Position numbers and translations under genes: made by a program. This document shows, in pieces, positions 16,576-26,071 of a stretch of DNA of 64,000 bases. The notes under the pieces are model-generated. The model saw only the letters and a program-made list of their open reading frames with translations, did no database searches and was not told the origin of the DNA. Origin of the DNA: Gluconobacter morbifer G707 (GTDB lineage Bacteria; Pseudomonadota; Alphaproteobacteria; Acetobacterales; Acetobacteraceae); assembly GCF_000234355.1 (NCBI RefSeq), contig NZ_AGQV01000001.1:62001-126000 (forward strand), written 5' to 3'. Every line of letters begins with the position of its first letter. Position 1 is the first letter of the stretch.

Positions 16576-18780
16576 TCAGGGTTTCGGTGAAAGATAGAGA
16601 ACACCAAGGGGAGGGAGCGTCAGAAGCAGGGACTGGTCCATGCCGTGGGCCGGAATGTCATGGGTCTGGAGGACGCCGCCATTCCCCACGTTCGAGCCAC
16701 CGAAACATGCAGCATCCGTATTGAGGAGTTCATGCCAGGCGCCGTTGTCGGGAACGCCGATGCGGTAATCCGTCCGCACCACCGGCGTCATGTTACAGAC
16801 AACCAGCACGGGCGCGCTGTCCGTTGCCTGGCGCAGCCAGACGAAAACGGCGTTCTGCGTATCATCGGCGATGATCCAGCGAAAGCCTGCGGGCTGGTCA
16901 TCCTGACGGTGCAGGGCCGGATGGGACCGGTAAAGGCCATTGAGGGCGCGGACCGTAGCCTGAACACCCCGGCCGTACTCATCCAGCAGGCGATACCAGC
17001 TGAGTTCGCCTTCGAAATCCCACTCCGTCGGCTGGGCCAGTTCACACCCCATGAACAGGAGCTTGCGCCCCGGATAGGCCCACATCAGGGCATAGCAGGT
17101 GCGCAGCCCGGCATGTTTCTGCCAGTCATCGCCCGGCATCCGGTCCAGAAGCGAGCCTTTGCCATGCACCACTTCATCATGGGACAGCGGCAGGATGAAA
17201 TGCTCCGAATAGGCATACACCATGCCAAAGGTGATGTCCTCGCCATGGTATCCGCGCCAGAGCGGATCGCGCTGCATGTAGCGCAGCGTGTCATGCATCC
17301 AGCCCATGTTCCATTTGTACTGGAACCCCAGACCCCCGTCCCGCGCAGGAGCCGTGACGCCCGGCCAGGCGGTGGATTCCTCGGCGATCAGCATGGTGTC
17401 GGGATGAAGGTTCTGAATGACCGTGCAGAGATGGCGCAGAAAACTGATGGCTTCGAGGTTTTCGCGGCCACCATGGATGTTGGGATACCATTCCCCATCG
17501 CGGCGGCTGTAATCGCGGTAGAGCATGGACGCCACGGCATCAACGCGAAGCCCGTCGATGTGAAACCGCTTGATCCAGTGCAGCGCGCTTCCCGTCAGGA
17601 AACCACGGACTTCGTTGCGGCCGTAATTGTAGATCAGGGTGTGCCAGTCCTGATGGTATCCCTCGCGCGGGTCGGCATGTTCGTAAAGATGGGTGCCGTC
17701 AAACAAGGCCAGACCATGCAGATCGGCCGGGAAATGGGCCGGAACCCAGTCCATGATGACGCCGATGCCAGACTGATGGCAGCGGTCCACGAAGCGGGCG
17801 AACTGCTCCGGCCCGCCATGACGGGCGGTCGGGGCATAAAGGCTCAGGGGCTGGTATCCCCATGAGCCGAAAAACGGATATTCCGTAATCGGCAGAAGTT
17901 CGAGATGGGTGAAGCCCAGATCCGTCATATACGGGATCATCGTATCGCCGAGCTCATCCCAGTCCATGACGCCCCGGCCAGTGACCGGATGGCGCCATGA
18001 CGGAGCATGGGCTTCATAAATTGAAATCGGCGCATCGCTGGCCTGCCGGGCCCGTCGCGTCGTCATCCATTCGTCGTCATGCCATGCGAAATCCTCCAGC
18101 GGTGCCACGACGGACGCCGTGGCGGGAGGCAGCTCCGTGGCGCGGGCATAGGGATCGGCCTTGGCGGGCAAAACGGAACCGTCCTGCGCCATGATTTCAT
18201 ATTTGTAGCGTTCACCCGCCTTCAGGCCGGGAACGAACAGCTCCCAGACACCGGCATCGTGACGCAGGCGCATCGGATGACGGCGGCCGTCCCAGATATT
18301 GAAATCACCGATGACCGAGACACGCAGGGCATTGGGCGCCCAGACAGCAAAACGCACGCCAGCAATGCCATTTATTTCCATCGGGATGGCACCCATCATG
18401 CGATCAAGCTGCTGGTGTCGTCCTTCCGAAAACAGGTAGAGGTCCATCCCCTCCAGAAGCAGACCGAAGCTGTATGGGTCATAGGTCTCCTGCCATCCAT
18501 CCGCCCAGCGGACCCGCAGCCTGTAGCGGCTGGAGCGGGCGATCGGAGCGGCATAAAGCCCGCGCGGATCGATCTGCTTCATGGGACGGTCAACGGCGCC
18601 GCCCCGGGCGTTGGTCCCGATCAGCCGGACTTCCAGCGCATCGGGATAGAAAACGCGCACGATGTCCAGCCGCCCTTCCCGATGCCGTCCCAGCAGGCTG
18701 AAAGGATCATGACAGTGCCCGGTCATGAGAGCGTCGATCATGGTCTGGAGCGATGGAAGGGACGTGGAAACCAGCGTCAT
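16576..18780 (-). CDS. glgB: 1,4-alpha-glucan branching enzyme
   Basis: A 734-residue GH13 enzyme that introduces alpha-1,6 branches into glycogen. It has two N-terminal beta domains (N1 with DPFSLLGRH, then CBM48 with VRFAVWAPNALRVSVIGDFN) before the barrel. Catalytic residues lie in GLRVDAVASMLYRDYSR (nucleophile Asp), LIAEESTAWPGV (Glu) and LPLSHDEVVHGKGS (Asp), which is the classic GlgB set. It lies 12 bases after glgA and 12 before treZ, so co-transcription is likely. Confidence 0.97.
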   Translation of the reverse strand: MTLVSTSLPSLQTMIDALMTGHCHDPFSLLGRHREGRLDIVRVFYPDALEVRLIGTNARGGAVDRPMKQIDPRGLYAAPIARSSRYRLRVRWADGWQETYDPYSFGLLLEGMDLYLFSEGRHQQLDRMMGAIPMEINGIAGVRFAVWAPNALRVSVIGDFNIWDGRRHPMRLRHDAGVWELFVPGLKAGERYKYEIMAQDGSVLPAKADPYARATELPPATASVVAPLEDFAWHDDEWMTTRRARQASDAPISIYEAHAPSWRHPVTGRGVMDWDELGDTMIPYMTDLGFTHLELLPITEYPFFGSWGYQPLSLYAPTARHGGPEQFARFVDRCHQSGIGVIMDWVPAHFPADLHGLALFDGTHLYEHADPREGYHQDWHTLIYNYGRNEVRGFLTGSALHWIKRFHIDGLRVDAVASMLYRDYSRRDGEWYPNIHGGRENLEAISFLRHLCTVIQNLHPDTMLIAEESTAWPGVTAPARDGGLGFQYKWNMGWMHDTLRYMQRDPLWRGYHGEDITFGMVYAYSEHFILPLSHDEVVHGKGSLLDRMPGDDWQKHAGLRTCYALMWAYPGRKLLFMGCELAQPTEWDFEGELSWYRLLDEYGRGVQATVRALNGLYRSHPALHRQDDQPAGFRWIIADDTQNAVFVWLRQATDSAPVLVVCNMTPVVRTDYRIGVPDNGAWHELLNTDAACFGGSNVGNGGVLQTHDIPAHGMDQSLLLTLPPLGVLYLSPKP

Positions 18781-18792
18781 GGAGAAAAGCCT

Positions 18793-20439
18793 TCAGGCAT
18801 GGGTGCCAGTACGGGGAAAAGCATGAATCATTGTGGAAGCCTGCTCGCCATTGCGGCCGCGCGGCATCCGGGCAACCTGCCGCCCCGACCGTGGCTGGGC
18901 TGAAACCGGATCGCCACGGCGGGGTGCGATGGAATTTTCCAGTTCGAGAGCCATGGGCGGCCGACCGGTCATCTCCAGCAGCAGCCGGGCATATTGCGCT
19001 GCCTTGCCATCCCAGGAGACGTCATGCAGCGCGCCATTACGCTGCATCCGGGCCCAGACAGCTTTCTGCCGGAACAGGTTCAGGCCGCGGCGGATCGCCA
19101 GCATCAGCATGTCCTCCGTGGTGGGTGAGAATAGGATGCCGTTGGCCACCCCTTCGGAAACAGCGGCGGAATTGGCGTCCACGATGGTGTCGCTCAGACC
19201 GCCCACACGGGCCGCAATCGGGATGGAGCCGTAACGCAGGGCATGGAACTGCGTCAGGCCACAGGGCTCGAACCGGGACGGAATGAGAGACGCATCCACG
19301 GCGGAATGCAGCCTGTGGCCCAGCGTCTCGCTGTAGCGCAGATGGCAGATGACGTTCTTGGGATAACGGCTCTGAAGGGCGGCGAAAGCCTGCATGATGC
19401 CTTCATCCCCCGTTCCCACCACGGCAAGCTGGATGTTCTGGTCGAATAGGCGTGGCGCAAGGGTGGCAAGCAGGTCCGCGCCTTTCTGCGTCGTCAGGCG
19501 GCTGACCATACCGAGAAGAAAGGCATCCGGATCCTGGGGCAGGCCGAATTCCGCCTGAAAAACGCGCTTGTTGGCGCGCCGCCCCACGATGTCTCCCACG
19601 GCATAGGGAAAAAAGACCGACGGGTCCGTCAGGGGATTCCAGTCCTGAAGATCAACACCGTTGAGGATGCCGGTCAGGACATTGGACCGTGAACGCAAGA
19701 CGCCATCCAGCCCCATGCCCTCCTCGGGTGTCTGGATTTCTTCGGCATAAGTGGGAGAGACGCTGATAAGCCGGTCAGCCGTCTGAAGAGCGGCTTTCAT
19801 GAAGCCGATCTGGCCGTAATATTCGATGTCCCCGCACTGGAAAGCGTGTTCCGGCAGCTCGAACACACCCATCATGTCGCGGGGGAAAAGTCCTTGGAAC
19901 GCAAGGTTATGGATGACGTGCGCCACCTGAGGCGTCTGTTCTTCCATGTAGCGCAGATAGGTGGCGACAAGCCCCGCATGCCAGTCATGGGTCATGACGG
20001 CTTCCGGCTTCCAGTCCGGGAACAGACCCGCCGCAATCAGCGCCGCCACCCGGCAGAACAGCGCATAACGGATGCCGTTATCCCCCCACGGTTGCCCGTC
20101 AGGGCCCAGATAGGGATTGCCCGGACGCTGATAGAGCGCAGGAACGTCAACGACATACAGATGCGCCCCATGCGCATGGCCTTCGAGAACCGTGACCTCA
20201 TGCCCCATGATGTTCCCGATCTTGACCGCGCCGATCCTGCTGGAGAGTGCGCGCAGGACGGCCGGATATCCCGGCAGAACCGTCCGCGTCTCCACACCCT
20301 GTGATACAAGAGCAGGAGGCAGCGACCCTACCACATCTCCCAGCCCGCCGGTCTTTACAAACGGATACATTTCGCCAGCAACCGAAAGAAGCTGAAACAT
20401 TGGGGACGGCATCTCGGCAGGCTGGTTCATGGCATGCAT
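18793..20439 (-). CDS. glgA: Glycogen synthase (ADP-glucose)
   Basis: A 548-residue GT5 enzyme that extends alpha-1,4-glucan from ADP-glucose. The N-terminal ADP-glucose motif KTGGLGDV (Lys29) and the C-terminal SRFEPCGLTQ motif with its catalytic Glu are visible, joined by the LGMVSRLTTQKGADL segment typical of GlgA. The C-terminal tail of about 45 residues beyond the usual end is rich in Arg and Pro. ATG 20430 is an alternative start with better spacing to ACAGAG. It leads the operon glgA-glgB-treZ and is divergent from glgX across a 200-base gap. No glgC is nearby. Confidence 0.96.
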   Translation of the reverse strand: MHAMNQPAEMPSPMFQLLSVAGEMYPFVKTGGLGDVVGSLPPALVSQGVETRTVLPGYPAVLRALSSRIGAVKIGNIMGHEVTVLEGHAHGAHLYVVDVPALYQRPGNPYLGPDGQPWGDNGIRYALFCRVAALIAAGLFPDWKPEAVMTHDWHAGLVATYLRYMEEQTPQVAHVIHNLAFQGLFPRDMMGVFELPEHAFQCGDIEYYGQIGFMKAALQTADRLISVSPTYAEEIQTPEEGMGLDGVLRSRSNVLTGILNGVDLQDWNPLTDPSVFFPYAVGDIVGRRANKRVFQAEFGLPQDPDAFLLGMVSRLTTQKGADLLATLAPRLFDQNIQLAVVGTGDEGIMQAFAALQSRYPKNVICHLRYSETLGHRLHSAVDASLIPSRFEPCGLTQFHALRYGSIPIAARVGGLSDTIVDANSAAVSEGVANGILFSPTTEDMLMLAIRRGLNLFRQKAVWARMQRNGALHDVSWDGKAAQYARLLLEMTGRPPMALELENSIAPRRGDPVSAQPRSGRQVARMPRGRNGEQASTMIHAFPRTGTHA

Positions 20440-20638
20440 CTCTGTTTTTCGATGACCGGAGGCGGGGCGCTTGTCAGCGTGTTTCGAAGTTACAACGCCG
20501 CAGAAAGCACCTCCGAAGCGGCTTCACGAACAAGTTATCTTCCTGTCTGACCGGCCCCGGACGTTAGCGTTTCATACGGAGTGCCGGGCCGCCACGGGGG
20601 CGGAGAACCGGTATCGCTCCCGTTCCGGAATGAAACAT

Positions 20639-22780
20639 ATGAGTAATTCAAGACAGAAAGGACTGCGCGAGGGCCGCCCCAGCACCCTGGGCGCGACGCT
20701 GGAAAAGGGCGGCGTCAATTTTGCCATTTTTTCCGCTCATGCCTCAGCTGTCGAAATCTGTCTTTTCGGTCCGGACGGAAAAACGGAGACGGACCGTATT
20801 CCCCTGCCGGAATATACGGATCAGGTCTTCCACGGCTGGATTCCGGACATTCAGGCGGGCCAGCTTTATGGCCTGCGCGTGCAGGGGCCGTATGCGCCTG
20901 ACGCGGGCCACCGTTTCAACGCCAACAAGCTGCTGCTCGACCCCTATGCCCGCGCCTATCACGGGAACCTCCAGTGGGACCCCTCACTGTTCGGATATAT
21001 TCTCGATCATCCGGACAAGGACCTGAGCTTCAGCACGGGGGACAGTGCGCCATTCGTCCCCAAAGCCATCATCACCGACCCAACCAGACAGGATTTCAGC
21101 CGCCCCCACAGGCCATGGCGCGACAGCGTGCTGTATGAAATGCACGTCAAGGGATACACGAAGGAACATCCCGACGTCCCGGAACGCCTGCGCGGGACCT
21201 ATGCCGGACTGGCGGATCCCGTCCTCCTCAAGCGGATACGCGACCTGGGTGTGACGGCCGTCGAGCTCCTGCCCGTGCAGAGCTTCGTGACGGACAAATA
21301 CCTGTCGGACAAGGGACTGACGAATTACTGGGGCTACAACACCATCGGCTTCTTCTCCCCCGACGACCGTTACGCCCATGAACCGGATCAGGCCATCCAG
21401 GAATTCCGGCAGCTTGTCCGTGCCTGTCATGACGCCGGGCTCGAAGTCATCATGGACGTGGTTTACAATCACACGGCCGAAGGAAACGAACTCGGTCCGA
21501 CGCTGTCGTTCAAGGGCATCGACAACGCTTCCTATTACCGTCTCATGCCGGACGAACCGCGCTATTACATCAACGAGACCGGTACCGGAAACACCTTCAA
21601 CCTGACACGGCTGAACTGCATCCGCTTTGTCGCCGACAGCCTGCGATACTGGGTCAACGAGATGGGCGTGGACGGTTTCCGCTTCGATCTCGGGACAATT
21701 CTGGCCCGGGAGGCGGACGGATTCCACAATGACGCCACCTTCCTCCGCGTCTGCCGGCAGGACCCGGTCCTGTCACAGGTGAAGCTGATCGCCGAGCCAT
21801 GGGATGTCGGACCGGGCGGCTATCAGGTCGGCAATTTCCCCCCGGGGTGGGCAGAGTGGAACGACAAGTTCCGCGATACCGTACGGGATTTCTGGCGCGG
21901 AGATGCCCATGCAGACGTTCTGGCGCCGCGGCTGCTCGCAAGCCCGGACTGCTTCAATCACAGCGGCCGCCGGACATGGGCCCCCATCAATTTCGTTACC
22001 GCCCATGACGGTTTCACTCTCATGGACTGCGTGTCCTACAATGACCGGCACAACGAAGCGAACGGCGAGGACAACAAGGACGGCTCGTCCGATAACCGTT
22101 CCTGCAACTATGGCGCCGAAGGACCGACGGACGATCCCAAAATTCAGGCGATACGCTGGCGGCAATGCCGTAACATGCTCGCCACACTGTTCCTGTCACA
22201 GGGAACGCCCATGCTGCTGGCGGGAGACGAGATCGGCCGGACCCAGCAGGGCAACAACAATGCATACTGTCAGGACAATCCGATCTCATGGATTGACTGG
22301 GCAGTCCCGCCGGAAGGGGAAGATCTCCGTGCGTTCGTCCAGCGCCTGACGCATCTGCGCAGCCGTTATCCGATTCTGCACCGGAGCCGCTTCCTGATGG
22401 AAGCCTACAACCGGGATCTGGATATCCAGGAACTGACCTGGGTGAACGCCAATGGCGGCACGATGCTGCCGGATGAATGGAAAACGGCGCAGTGTTTCGG
22501 CCTCATGATCGACGGACGCAGCCAGCCCAGCGGTATCCGCCGCCGTGGCGCGGACGCCACGGTCCTGCTGGTGTTCAATGCCTGGGAGGATGTGGTCAAG
22601 TTCACCCTTCCCGAAACGGGAGAAGGACAATGGAAAATGCTCCTTGATACCAACCAGCCGGAAGCGGGGGCTGACATCGAGAAACAGGTCTTCAGCCAGA
22701 AACATGTCTATCTGGTCACGGGACGTTCCGTTCTGGCGCTCGAACTGGTTGGCCGCGATCCCGCACCCAGATCTTCGTAA
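20639..22780 (+). CDS. glgX: Glycogen debranching enzyme
   Basis: A 713-residue GH13 isoamylase-type enzyme that hydrolyses alpha-1,6 branches of phosphorylase-limit glycogen. An N-terminal CBM48-like domain (NFAIFSAHASAVEICLFG) precedes the barrel. The catalytic set is GFRFDLGTIL (nucleophile Asp), LIAEPWDVG (Glu) and FVTAHDGFTL (Asp), and GNNNAYCQDN is typical of GlgX. The open frame runs further upstream, but ATG 20639, preceded by CCGGAA, is where similarity begins. The divergent 20440-20638 gap must carry promoters for both this gene and glgA. Confidence 0.95.
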   Translation: MSNSRQKGLREGRPSTLGATLEKGGVNFAIFSAHASAVEICLFGPDGKTETDRIPLPEYTDQVFHGWIPDIQAGQLYGLRVQGPYAPDAGHRFNANKLLLDPYARAYHGNLQWDPSLFGYILDHPDKDLSFSTGDSAPFVPKAIITDPTRQDFSRPHRPWRDSVLYEMHVKGYTKEHPDVPERLRGTYAGLADPVLLKRIRDLGVTAVELLPVQSFVTDKYLSDKGLTNYWGYNTIGFFSPDDRYAHEPDQAIQEFRQLVRACHDAGLEVIMDVVYNHTAEGNELGPTLSFKGIDNASYYRLMPDEPRYYINETGTGNTFNLTRLNCIRFVADSLRYWVNEMGVDGFRFDLGTILAREADGFHNDATFLRVCRQDPVLSQVKLIAEPWDVGPGGYQVGNFPPGWAEWNDKFRDTVRDFWRGDAHADVLAPRLLASPDCFNHSGRRTWAPINFVTAHDGFTLMDCVSYNDRHNEANGEDNKDGSSDNRSCNYGAEGPTDDPKIQAIRWRQCRNMLATLFLSQGTPMLLAGDEIGRTQQGNNNAYCQDNPISWIDWAVPPEGEDLRAFVQRLTHLRSRYPILHRSRFLMEAYNRDLDIQELTWVNANGGTMLPDEWKTAQCFGLMIDGRSQPSGIRRRGADATVLLVFNAWEDVVKFTLPETGEGQWKMLLDTNQPEAGADIEKQVFSQKHVYLVTGRSVLALELVGRDPAPRSS

Positions 22781-22848
22781 GAAGACATTGCGTCGAAAGA
22801 GCGCATGGCGGAAGAAGAATGATCATTTGCTGATGAAAGGAGCACCTC

Positions 22849-23034
22849 ATGCGTCTCATTCTTGCCTTGCTGCTGCCTTGGCTCCAGTTCTTCACCATCC
22901 GGCGCCCCTTCGCCGGGATCATCTGCCTCATCCTCCAGATCACGATCATCGGCTGGATTCCGGCGGCGATCTGGTCCGTCTATGCCCTCAGCCAGTACAA
23001 AACCGACCGCAAGATCGCTGCCGCACGGGGCTGA
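22849..23034 (+). CDS. Pmp3/YqaE-type small membrane protein
   Basis: A 61-residue hydrophobic protein with two predicted membrane helices (about 4-18 and 21-47) and a short basic tail. The layout and the sequence FAGIICLILQITIIGWIPA resemble the Pmp3/UPF0057 family, which affects membrane potential and stress tolerance in other organisms. AAAGGAG lies seven bases before the ATG and a strong terminator follows, so it is a genuine short cistron. Its role in this organism is not readable from the sequence. Confidence 0.78.
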   Translation: MRLILALLLPWLQFFTIRRPFAGIICLILQITIIGWIPAAIWSVYALSQYKTDRKIAAARG

Positions 23035-23060
23035 TCCCTGTTCTGCAGTGACTGCGAATA

Positions 23061-23096
23061 GAAAAAGCCCCGTTCCAGCCGGAACGGGGCTTTTTT
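23061..23096. terminator. Bidirectional intrinsic terminator
   Basis: Ten-base stem GCCCCGTTCC (23067-23076) and GGAACGGGGC (23081-23090), a 4-base loop, a 5' run of As and a 3' run of six Ts. It separates the Pmp3-like gene from the convergent sugar transporter and can serve both. Confidence 0.92.
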
Positions 23097-23118
23097 CGTG
23101 ACAGGACGGAAAAACGGC

Positions 23119-24534
23119 TCAGCGCCCGATATCGCGCAGGCGCACACCATGGCTCAGTTTCGACTCGATGGATTCGAGCGAAACGCCCTTCGTTTCCGGC
23201 ACGAACAGGAGCGTCACGAAGATGAAGAGGGCATTCAGACCCGCATACAGCCAGAACGTGTTGGCCCCTCCCAGCGTGCTGAGCATCCCCAGGAACGTGG
23301 CACCGACGACGATGTTCGTCGCCCAGTTCGTTACGGTGGAGCAGGTGATGCCGAAGTCACGCCCCTGAAGCGGCTGGATTTCCGCACACAGGATCCAGAT
23401 CAGCGGCCCTGCCGAGAAGGCAAAACCGGCGATGAAGCACAGCAAGACCGAAATGGCGAGGTAATGCGTCAGGGAGCTGCCATGATCGCCCATACCCATC
23501 AGCGTGGCGAGAATGCCTAGCCCGGCCGCCATGATGGCAAATCCGGTAATCAGCATGGGACGACGTCCCCAGCGATCCGCGAACGCAATGGCGATGAAGG
23601 TCGCAAGACAGTTCACGAGCCCGACCGTCGCTGTCCCCCACATCTGCCCGTCCTGTCCGAAGCCCACCTCCGCGAAAATGCGCGGGGCGTAGTACATCAC
23701 GACGTTGATGCCGGTGAACTGCTGGACGATCTGAAGACCGATGCCCAGCATGACGGAACGGCGGAAGTTCGGGTCTTCCAGGAACATGGCGAGCCCGCGC
23801 TGCCTGACCTGGCTCTGAAGCTGGGTGCGGATGTCCTGGATTTCCGTCTCGGCGGCCTGAGGGGTATGCCGCAGGTTCCGCAGCGTGCTCAGCGCCTCGT
23901 CTTCACGGCCACGCAGCATCAGCCAGCGCGGGCTGTCCGGCAGGAAGAGCGACCCGACCAAGAACAGCGCGCCCGGAATGGCCACGATCCCGAGCATCCA
24001 CCGCCATGACCCACTATAGGACAGGATGGCATCCGACACGAAAGCCAGCAAGATCCCTGAGGTGATCATCAGCTGATACATGGAGATCATGCTGCCCCGG
24101 CGTGTCTCGTCTGCGATCTCGGAGATGTAGAGCGGCGCCACGAAACTGGCGATGCCGATGGCCAGCCCTAGAATGGCGCGTCCGATGATGAGAATGCTGA
24201 CCGAATGGGCGATCGTGCACAGCAGGGCCCCGATGACGAACATCACGGCGCTGTAGGTCAGGGAGCGGCGACGGCCGAACGCATAGGACATGCGCCCTGC
24301 GGCCAGCGCCCCGATCGTCGCACCGACCATCATGGAAGACACGATCCATGACTGTTCGAATTCGGTAGCGTGAAATTCATCCTTGATGAAACCGAGCGCC
24401 CCGGAAATCACACCGATATCCAGACCGAACATCAGTCCGGCAATGGCGGCAAGCGCAACGGCCAGCATCATCCGGCCCACCAGAGGCGGGCGGACGACCT
24501 TGGTCGGGGTATCGAGCACTGTATCGCTCATCAT
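23119..24534 (-). CDS. Sugar/proton symporter, MFS sugar-porter family
   Basis: A 471-residue, 12-helix inner-membrane transporter of the sugar porter family, close in style to E. coli GalP, AraE and XylE. Family signatures are present: GLDIGVISGAL in helix 1, GRMSYAFGRRRS after helix 2, PDSPRWL before the central loop, QQFTGINVVMYYAP in helix 7, DRWGRRP and the C-terminal PETKG. Together these imply proton-coupled uptake of a hexose or pentose; the exact sugar cannot be assigned. GGAG lies six bases before the first ATG. It is a single gene, convergent with the Pmp3-like gene. Confidence 0.93.
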   Translation of the reverse strand: MMSDTVLDTPTKVVRPPLVGRMMLAVALAAIAGLMFGLDIGVISGALGFIKDEFHATEFEQSWIVSSMMVGATIGALAAGRMSYAFGRRRSLTYSAVMFVIGALLCTIAHSVSILIIGRAILGLAIGIASFVAPLYISEIADETRRGSMISMYQLMITSGILLAFVSDAILSYSGSWRWMLGIVAIPGALFLVGSLFLPDSPRWLMLRGREDEALSTLRNLRHTPQAAETEIQDIRTQLQSQVRQRGLAMFLEDPNFRRSVMLGIGLQIVQQFTGINVVMYYAPRIFAEVGFGQDGQMWGTATVGLVNCLATFIAIAFADRWGRRPMLITGFAIMAAGLGILATLMGMGDHGSSLTHYLAISVLLCFIAGFAFSAGPLIWILCAEIQPLQGRDFGITCSTVTNWATNIVVGATFLGMLSTLGGANTFWLYAGLNALFIFVTLLFVPETKGVSLESIESKLSHGVRLRDIGR

Positions 24535-24834
24535 GAGAAACTCCGGCCATCCCTGTATGCAGGGGAAACAAGCGGGTGGGTCAGACAGAAAGCCGTCGGC
24601 GGAGTGGTTCTGAATGCAGGGTTCAGCGCAACGGACCAGAGAAGAACGTCTCCTGAGCGCTAAAGTATCACATGGATTTCGTTATTCCATCATACATTTA
24701 TGTGATTTTCAGGAATTTTTTTTAGACCATGCGTCAAACTGCTCTGACACCCTGAAAATGCAGGCGGCGCGCCGGAGCGGAAAAACACGCGGTACTATGC
24801 ATCCCAAAGCATAACGGACCTGCCGGAAAGCCGG
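24535..24834. other. Intergenic region with an ATCACAT/ATGTGAT inverted repeat
   Basis: No convincing gene is seen in these 300 bases between two minus-strand genes. ATCACAT (24667-24673) and ATGTGAT (24700-24706) form an inverted repeat, and a run of Ts follows at about 24716-24723. It probably holds the promoter of the sugar transporter. The 66-codon plus-strand frame here has no ribosome-binding site and no recognisable content. Confidence 0.4.
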
Positions 24835-25731
24835 TCAGTGATGATGCCAGGTGGGGCCACTGGCTTTGTACTGGACGTCATATTCTTCCACGAATGTATC
24901 GAAATCCTGCTGCGTTTCGATCTGCACATCCGTGACGGGAGAACCCTGCTGGAGCGCCGCCCCGAAGAAGTCGTTGTGAAGGACGAAATTATGCGTGCTG
25001 AACAGGCGGCAGCCCGTGCGGGAGGACTGGTCCAGTTGCTCCCAGGCTTCTTTCGAACGCAGGCGCAGATCGGCATCGAGCCACCATCCGCCATTTGAAA
25101 GAATGACATACAGGCGCAGGAGGTCCGCCCCCTCCGCGGGATGGCGGGCTTTCAGGAATTGCTCCGAAACCTCGCGCCCGTGATGGTCATACAGCCATTG
25201 CGCACCGGATTCGCGGTCGAAAGCCGTAAAACTGCACCCCAGAAGGTCCGCGTGATACTGGAAATTCTCCCGTATCTCATCCGGCGGATTGGCATCCCAG
25301 TACATATAGAGGTGATGTGGGATGGCATGGCCTGACGCGGCATCAGGCGCCTTCAGCCCACAGGGTTCATGGTTCAGGGCAATCTCAAGATAAAGGCGGT
25401 CAATTTCTTCCCCGGAGTGAAAATCCTCGAAAGCATTGCCGATTAACTGAAGACCAGCCTGTGGCCTCCCGTTTCTCCAGGCCTGCCTTATGCCTTCGAT
25501 GTAGCGCGCGAAAGCCGGGGAATACTGTTGCAGTTCCGCCATTTCCTCTTCAGGCAGGGGCTGGGAGGCTTTCAGTAGGCAGAGCAGACGTACCTGCAAC
25601 AACGACTGCGGCAGCGGGAACTCAGTCTGCTGCTTGCCATGAAGGTCAAAGGCGATCCGGTAAAAGAAAGAAGCCTCAAGAACCTTGCTGTGCAGGTGAA
25701 GAATATTGGCGATTGCGAAAGCATGTTCCAC
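24835..25731 (-). CDS. GT32-like glycosyltransferase, start uncertain
   Basis: The listed part, 298 residues from GTG 25731, ends in a sugar-transferase domain of the capsular-polysaccharide/GT32 type. Visible features are LYMYWDANPPDE, a GADLLRLYVILSNGGWW segment and the DAD metal-binding triplet just after it. The N-terminal half looks helical. Coding sequence clearly continues upstream of 25731: the frame stays open to a TAA at 25825-25827 and reads FCHDHQALAYFEKHG, yet offers no ATG, GTG or TTG. Just before that TAA is ATG 25842 with four codons in the same frame, so the gene may carry a nonsense mutation at codon 6. Acceptor and product are unknown. Confidence 0.65.
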   Translation of the reverse strand: MEHAFAIANILHLHSKVLEASFFYRIAFDLHGKQQTEFPLPQSLLQVRLLCLLKASQPLPEEEMAELQQYSPAFARYIEGIRQAWRNGRPQAGLQLIGNAFEDFHSGEEIDRLYLEIALNHEPCGLKAPDAASGHAIPHHLYMYWDANPPDEIRENFQYHADLLGCSFTAFDRESGAQWLYDHHGREVSEQFLKARHPAEGADLLRLYVILSNGGWWLDADLRLRSKEAWEQLDQSSRTGCRLFSTHNFVLHNDFFGAALQQGSPVTDVQIETQQDFDTFVEEYDVQYKASGPTWHHH

Positions 25732-26002
25732 CGTGGACGCACCATGTTTCTCGAAATAAGCCAGTGCCTGGTGATCATGACAGAACGAGAGTTCGTCAAT
25801 GAATCCGAATGAGAAATGATCTTTTTATTTCGTGTCGCTCATTAATTAAAGAGTTAATTTATTAGAATCTCAATACAGATCCCTATTTACACTGATTTGA
25901 ACTTCTTTCGTAATATGTTGTTACATTCTCGTCGTGTTTGGTGAATCCGTGACGCAACAGGACATCCTTTTCTGATCACCCCGGAACGTCGTGTCCCCAT
26001 AC

Positions 26003-26034
26003 GAAAAACGGCCCGCACACGGGGTGTGCGGGCC
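26003..26034 (-). terminator. Intrinsic terminator of the SDR gene
   Basis: An 11-base perfect stem (26010-26020 with 26024-26034, three-base loop) is followed on the minus strand by a run of Ts (complement of the As at 26004-26008). It lies about 40 bases after the SDR stop. Confidence 0.9.
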
Positions 26035-26071
26035 GCAAAACTGGCCGATATGCGCGAAAGGAGGGGCTGGA

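Noticed and set aside
24614-24814. 66-codon plus-strand frame in the gap before the sugar transporter
   Set aside because: No ribosome-binding site and no recognisable content.
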